A stretch of 6,914 bases of DNA from an uncultured Oscillospiraceae bacterium (GTDB taxonomy: Bacteria; Bacillota; Clostridia; Oscillospirales; Oscillospiraceae): NCBI GenBank assembly GCA_947630345.1, contig CANRHF010000103.1, forward strand, positions 1 to 6,914, given 5' to 3'. This document shows positions 5,680-6,914 of the stretch, piece after piece. The notes under the pieces are model-generated. The model had not been told where the DNA came from. It did no database searches and saw only the letters and a list, made by a program, of their open reading frames with translations. A program made the translations under genes and the position numbers. Each line of letters begins with the position of its first letter. Position 1 is the stretch's first letter.

Positions 5680-6914
5680 CTACCCAGCACCTCCTTCACG
5701 ATCTCCACGGCCCGGTCCAGTTCCGCCTTGGGGACCTTCTCCGTGGCGCACCACAGCACGCCGCCCTCGATGGGCAGGCCACCCAGGATCCCCGCCTCCT
5801 CCAGGGCGGAGAGAACCTCCGCTGTGTGGGGAAGGGTGGTGACAAATTCATGGAAAAAGGCGCCGCTGTAGACCAATTCCACGCCGGGAAGAGCGCGGAG
5901 CTTCTCCGCCAGATAATGGGCCTTGGCCATGGACTGCTTCGCGGCCTTTTCCATGCCCGCGGGCCCCATGGCCGCCATGTACAGCCCGGCGGTGAGGGCG
6001 CACAGCGCCTCGTTGGAGCAGATGTTAGAGCTGGCCTTCTCCCGGCGGATGTGCTGCTCCCGGGCCTGGAGGGACAGAACATATGCCCGCTCACCGGCGG
6101 CGTCCACGGTCTGGCCCACGATCCGGCCGGGGAGCTTGCGCATATATTTGGCGGTGGTGGCCATAAAGCCCAGGTAGGGCCCGCCATAGCTCAGGGGCAT
6201 ACCCAGGGGTTGACCCTCGCCCACGGCGATGTCCGCCCCAGCCTCCCGGGGCGTTTGCAGGATGGCCAGGGCGATGGGGTTGCAGCCCAAAATGTACATG
6301 GCCCCCGCCTGATGGACGGCCTCCCCGATTTTTTCGGCGTCCTCCAGCTGGCCGTAGAAATTGGGCTGCTGGACGTATACCGAGGCCACCTCGGGGGTCA
6401 GCATGGCCTCCAGGGCCGCCAGATCGGTTTTGCCGTCCTTCTTCGGAATCACCTCCACCGCCTCCCCGGCGGCGTAGCAGTAGGTCTTGACGGTCTGGAT
6501 GGTGTCCGGGTGGGCGGCGGCGGAGATCAGGGTCACCCGCCGCTTCCGGTCCCGGCACATGGCGGCGGCCTCCGCCGCGGCAGTGGCTCCGTCGTAGACC
6601 GAGGCGTTGGACACGTCCATGCCCGTCAGGCGGCAGATCATGGTCTGATATTCAAAGATCGACTGCAAAATGCCCTGGCTCATCTCCGCCTGGTAGGGGG
6701 TGTAGGCGGTGAGAAATTCCTCCTTGGCGGGGATGTACTTGACGATGCTGGGAATGTAGTGGTCATAGGCCCCCGCCCCCCGGAGCACCGTGGGGAACAC
6801 CCGGTTTTTCTCCGCCAGGGAGGCCATCATCCGGGCGACCTCCAGCTCGCTCTTGCCTTCGGGCAGGTCCAGGTCGGGCCGGTACATTTCCTCCGGCACG
6901 TCCCGATACAGCTC
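5670..6914 (-). CDS. gcvPA: Glycine dehydrogenase (decarboxylating) subunit 1, 5' partial
   Basis: This is the N-terminal-half subunit of the split P-protein. It pairs with GcvPB and has no pyridoxal-phosphate lysine of its own. The window holds 414 codons. The frame stays open to the right edge with ELYRDVPEEM, which matches an internal position of the family, so roughly 30 N-terminal residues are probably missing. The in-frame GTG at 6899 is a Val codon, not the start. Landmarks numbered from the window edge are GAGAYDHYIPS (about 46-56), EFLTAYTPYQAEMSQG (about 66-81), ANAS-type SNASVYDGATAAAE (about 101-114), YVQQPNFYGQLED (about 179-191), LSYGGPYLGFMA (about 241-252), and REQHIRREKASSNICSNEAL (about 287-306). 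The gene precedes gcvPB with a 10-base overlap. By known operon order, gcvT and gcvH are expected further right, beyond the window, possibly under a glycine riboswitch that cannot be seen here. Confidence 0.96.
   Translation of the reverse strand, partial: ELYRDVPEEMYRPDLDLPEGKSELEVARMMASLAEKNRVFPTVLRGAGAYDHYIPSIVKYIPAKEEFLTAYTPYQAEMSQGILQSIFEYQTMICRLTGMDVSNASVYDGATAAAEAAAMCRDRKRRVTLISAAAHPDTIQTVKTYCYAAGEAVEVIPKKDGKTDLAALEAMLTPEVASVYVQQPNFYGQLEDAEKIGEAVHQAGAMYILGCNPIALAILQTPREAGADIAVGEGQPLGMPLSYGGPYLGFMATTAKYMRKLPGRIVGQTVDAAGERAYVLSLQAREQHIRREKASSNICSNEALCALTAGLYMAAMGPAGMEKAAKQSMAKAHYLAEKLRALPGVELVYSGAFFHEFVTTLPHTAEVLSALEEAGILGGLPIEGGVLWCATEKVPKAELDRAVEIVKEVLGRWS

Noticed and set aside
4870..5871. 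A 333-codon open frame on the plus strand opposite gcvPB/gcvPA
   Set aside because: The antisense genes are unmistakable glycine dehydrogenase subunits. This frame is Gly/Val/Gln-rich, has no recognisable domain and spans the gcvPA/gcvPB junction.
6897..6899. GTG as the true start of gcvPA
   Set aside because: The frame continues to the window edge with residues typical of an internal GcvPA position, and the protein would lack its usual N-terminal segment.
1..6914. CRISPR arrays, tRNA or rRNA genes, insertion sequences, phage or toxin-antitoxin genes
   Set aside because: None were seen. The window is filled by intact genes with short, explained gaps, and there are no long repeats or transposase-like proteins.

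Overview
The window (about 60% or more G+C by eye) reads like a high-GC Firmicute chromosome, most likely a gut Oscillospirales/Clostridia-type bacterium. The reasons are strong AGGAGG-type ribosome binding sites, sigma-A promoters with exact 17-bp spacers, A/T-flanked intrinsic terminators, and a glycine dehydrogenase split into two genes (gcvPA and gcvPB). The taxon is an inference from style, not from a marker gene.

Layout. Bases 1-131 are a leader with a near-consensus promoter (TTGACA-17-TATACT) embedded in repeated TACACA(A/T)TGC-like elements. It drives a tight three-gene plus-strand operon (132-2865): a PF00756-like alpha/beta-hydrolase, a second and different alpha/beta-hydrolase resembling COG4947-type esterases, and an ATP-grasp ligase. 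A perfect 16-bp inverted-repeat terminator closes it at 2864-2900. A monocistronic ArsR/SmtB-family repressor (2988-3281) follows with its own promoter. It carries a complete SmtB-type alpha-5 zinc-site signature. A bidirectional terminator (about 3280-3321) separates it from the convergent minus-strand genes. These are, in transcription order, gcvPA (5' end beyond the right edge), gcvPB and lplA. The genes overlap by 10 and 16 bases and form the downstream end of a glycine cleavage operon.

How the genes work together. GcvPA and GcvPB together make the P-protein, which decarboxylates glycine and passes the aminomethyl group to lipoylated H-protein. LplA attaches scavenged lipoate (or octanoate) to such lipoyl domains, so its place in the operon is functionally coherent. 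The three-gene operon has no function I can name. One ATP-dependent carboxylate ligase with two serine hydrolases suggests making and then cleaving or transferring a small amide or ester metabolite. This is the best candidate for an undescribed system here, but the substrate is unknown. The ArsR protein probably senses zinc or a similar metal, yet no metal transporter is in view.
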